NCBI RefSeq assembly: GCF_900009145.1
Contig: NZ_LN889801.1
Coordinates: 244,560-278,152 of the forward strand
Length of the DNA: 33,593 nt
Direction: 5' to 3'
DNA from: Planktothrix tepida PCC 9214
GTDB lineage: Bacteria > Cyanobacteriota > Cyanobacteriia > Cyanobacteriales > Microcoleaceae
Shown here: positions 31,504 to 33,593 of the stretch, piece after piece
How the letters are laid out: the number at the start of each line of letters is the position of its first letter
Position numbering within the stretch: the first letter of the stretch is position 1
The notes under the pieces: generated by a model
Database searches by the model: none
Told to the model about the DNA's origin: nothing
The model's input: only the letters and a program-made list of their open reading frames with translations
Position numbers and translations under genes: made by a program

Positions 31504-32109
31504 TTATGAATGAGAGTTTATACGGTTCACAAATTCCATGAGATGTTCATGAAACTTAGGAGTTGCTTTCATGTAACAAGCATGACCGGCTTGTTCTAAA
31601 ATTACAATTTGTACATTGGGCATGAATTGTTGAAGTAACTTTGCGTGATCCAATGGAACAATTCTATCATTACTTCCCCAGATGGCTAAGGTTGGCAGTG
31701 AAATTCTTTGCAAATGTTCTACCATCTGAGGGATACCCACGGGAGCAACAGCGACAAATCCTCCTAAGCGGTCTGAATGTTGAGCGATAAAGGGTAAGCT
31801 ATAATTCCCACTCATCGAAGGAGAGACTAACACGCACCCTGATAAGTTCAGATGATCAATGAGCTCTAATAAAAGCTCAACTCGATTTCCGCTAAAGGAT
31901 TGAGATTTGCCATATCCAGGGAGATCCACAGCAATAGCATGATATTGGTTTTGACCCATCAATTCTAGGGTTCCAATCTCTTGCCAAGTCTTCGCTTTAA
32001 AGCTGGCTCCATGAAGGAATAAAACCGATGGATTTTGAGAGTTTCCTACTTCTAAGAAATGAATTTTTGCTTCTTTAATTTGGATAAAATTTGATAAAAC
32101 TTTAGTCAT
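31504..32109 (-). CDS. Alpha/beta hydrolase of the ABHD14 type
   Basis: The 201-residue protein has the compact alpha/beta-hydrolase fold: the oxyanion HGASFKA loop at 33-39 and a DLPGYGKS loop. The nucleophile elbow reads SPSMSG (Ser98) rather than GxSxG. Asp148 (GSNDRIVP) and His176 (GHACYM) complete the triad. SxSxS with the following YSLPF and GFVAVAP stretches is the pattern of human ABHD14A/B, with which the C-terminal half aligns well from memory. ABHD14B has reported deacetylase-type activity toward lysine. The substrate here is unknown. No signal peptide is present. It diverges from the PucC-type gene across a 145-bp gap. Confidence 0.82.
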   Translation of the reverse strand: MTKVLSNFIQIKEAKIHFLEVGNSQNPSVLFLHGASFKAKTWQEIGTLELMGQNQYHAIAVDLPGYGKSQSFSGNRVELLLELIDHLNLSGCVLVSPSMSGNYSLPFIAQHSDRLGGFVAVAPVGIPQMVEHLQRISLPTLAIWGSNDRIVPLDHAKLLQQFMPNVQIVILEQAGHACYMKATPKFHEHLMEFVNRINSHS

Positions 32110-32254
32110 TTTTTATCACAAATAGTTTGAATTTGGTTTAACTTGAAATTCAGTAGCTCTTCTATTATAATCAGAAAATGCAACTCAGCCTAAATTTTAA
32201 TAAAATTGTTAAAAATGAGTTGTTTTTCCTTCTTGCTGTCTTAACTCACGACCC

Positions 32255-33593
32255 ATGAAAATCGGTGATTCCTCAGAGCAATCCTCAACCTCTAATCCCC
32301 TAGAGGGTAAACCCTTGCCCCCCATTCCTCTATTTACCATGTTTCGGTTAGGTTTGTATCAAATGGGGTTAGGAATTATGTCTTTACTAACCCTGGGTGT
32401 GATTAACCGAATTATGATTGATGAGTTAAAAGTTCCGGCGTTAATTGCAGCAGGGGCGATCGCAATGCACCAATTTGTTGCTCCTGCTAGGGTGTGGTTT
32501 GGTCAGATGTCCGATACCAAACCGTTATGGGGATATCATCGCAGTAGCTATGTATGGATTGGGTTAATTTTATTTACCAGTGCTTCATTTTTAGCGATAC
32601 AAGTGGTTTGGCAATTAGGGGCTAGTATTCAAGCCAATGGATTTAATGGAATCGCTTATTTATGGGCTGGTTTATTAGCGTTTATTTTTGCCGGATATGG
32701 TTTAGCATTAAGTGCGAGTTCCACTCCCTTTACTGCCCTTTTATTTGATGTTTCCGATGAAGATAATCGCTCTAAATTAATTAGTATTGTTTGGTCAATG
32801 TTAATGGTGGGAATTGTCATTGGAGCCATTATCAGTTCTAAAATTCTTCATCGTCCTGAACTGTGTGGGGCTGCGATTTTGACCGAGAACCCCATAGCAA
32901 CAACCACAAATTTACCTGAATTACAAGCCTCTGTTACTCCGTTATTTATCATTGTACCGTTAATGGTGATCGGATTATCCGTGATTGCAACCATCGGTAT
33001 TGAACGTCGGTTTTCTCGTTACCAATTTCGCTCTACTGTTGTGGAACGTGAAGATCAAATTACTTTAAATCGCGCCCTCAAAATTTTAACCGCTAGTCCC
33101 CAAACGGGATTATTTTTTACCTTTTTGTTGGTGATGACGATTAGCTTATTTATGCAGGATGCGGTTTTAGAGCCCTATGGGGGTGAAGTTTTTGGAATGT
33201 GTGTGTCTGAAACTACAAAATTAAATGCGTTTTTTGGAACAGGAACCTTAATAGGCATTGCTTCAACGGGATTTTTAATGGTTCCTCGTCTCGGTAAAAA
33301 AAATACAGTTAAAATTGGTTGTGTCGGAGTTTCAATTTGTTTAATATTCTTCATTATAGCAGGGTTTACCGCTAACCCTGTCTTTTTAAAAGGGTCATTA
33401 TTAGGCTTTGGTTTATGTTCAGGAATTCTAACGGCGGGAGCGATTAATTTAATGTTAGATTTAACCTTAGCTGAAACAGCCGGAACTTTTATTGGAGCTT
33501 GGGGTTTAGCTCAAGCAATGGCGCGAGGATTAGCAACGGTTTTAGGGGGTGCGGTTTTAGATTTAGGACGGGCGATCTTTCAGGTTCCTGTTT
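32255..33593 (+). CDS. PucC/BCH-family transporter (partial, runs off window)
   Basis: From ATG 32255 an open frame of 446 codons reaches the window end without a stop, so the C-terminus is missing. It has about ten hydrophobic helices so far. Family landmarks are TMFRLGLYQMGLGIMSLL, RVWFGQMSDT, SSTPFTALLFDVSDE and MQDAVLEPYGGEVFG. The BCH1/PucC family is linked to chlorophyll or light-harvesting complex assembly in phototrophs. The exact role in cyanobacteria is unsettled. The N-terminal 22 residues are polar and Ser/Pro-rich. It diverges from the ABHD14-like gene. It is about 20 kb from the tetrapyrrole cluster, so there is no direct operon link. Confidence 0.88.
   Translation, partial: MKIGDSSEQSSTSNPLEGKPLPPIPLFTMFRLGLYQMGLGIMSLLTLGVINRIMIDELKVPALIAAGAIAMHQFVAPARVWFGQMSDTKPLWGYHRSSYVWIGLILFTSASFLAIQVVWQLGASIQANGFNGIAYLWAGLLAFIFAGYGLALSASSTPFTALLFDVSDEDNRSKLISIVWSMLMVGIVIGAIISSKILHRPELCGAAILTENPIATTTNLPELQASVTPLFIIVPLMVIGLSVIATIGIERRFSRYQFRSTVVEREDQITLNRALKILTASPQTGLFFTFLLVMTISLFMQDAVLEPYGGEVFGMCVSETTKLNAFFGTGTLIGIASTGFLMVPRLGKKNTVKIGCVGVSICLIFFIIAGFTANPVFLKGSLLGFGLCSGILTAGAINLMLDLTLAETAGTFIGAWGLAQAMARGLATVLGGAVLDLGRAIFQVPV

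Overview
The window looks like chromosomal DNA of a filamentous, non-heterocystous cyanobacterium of the Planktothrix/Oscillatoriales type. The evidence is the low-GC coding style, many HIP1 octamers (GCGATCGC, about fifteen seen by eye), heptameric tandem repeats, and tetrapyrrole genes typical of oxygenic phototrophs (acsF, heme oxygenase, hemN, hemJ, a PucC-type transporter). The genus is an inference. No rRNA, tRNA, insertion sequence or CRISPR array was seen.

Layout. 1-6.4 kb: a secreted protein of unknown function, an orphan zinc/manganese-type ABC permease, a solo DUF4347 protein, the hopanoid side-chain pair hpnA-hpnH, a lipoprotein, and a DUF1517-like protein. 6.5-9.3 kb: a GPH-family sugar:cation symporter, a cysteine-containing ArsR-type regulator and a pentapeptide-repeat protein. 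9.4-13.4 kb: a tetrapyrrole cluster in which acsF diverges from ho-hemN-hemJ. The shared 228-bp control region holds an RpaB-type HLR1-like direct repeat, an inverted repeat on the acsF side and a hairpin in the ho leader. These genes cover chlorophyll (cyclase), bilin (heme oxygenase) and shared heme/chlorophyll steps (coproporphyrinogen and protoporphyrinogen oxidation).

13.6-19.1 kb: a P-loop NTPase, a J-domain membrane protein whose linker is a 39-bp DNA repeat, and DNA polymerase I (polA), which lacks the usual aspartate of exonuclease motif III.

19.1-24.8 kb: the most notable region, a four-gene minus-strand module. Its first gene encodes a Ser/Thr kinase fused to a COG1112-like SF1 helicase. 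This is followed by a MazE-like antitoxin, a MazF toxin, and a PLD-family nuclease with an N-terminal winged-helix-like region and a coiled coil. The kinase-helicase plus PLD pair matches the architecture of the type I Mokosh anti-phage system; the MazEF pair nested between its two genes is unusual.

24.9-33.6 kb: a VanZ-like membrane protein, a GH116 glucosylceramidase-type glucosidase, an MsbA-like ABC exporter, two small hypothetical genes, a cyclic-nucleotide-binding-fold protein with a degenerate phosphate cassette, an ABHD14-like hydrolase, and a PucC/BCH-family transporter cut off by the window end.
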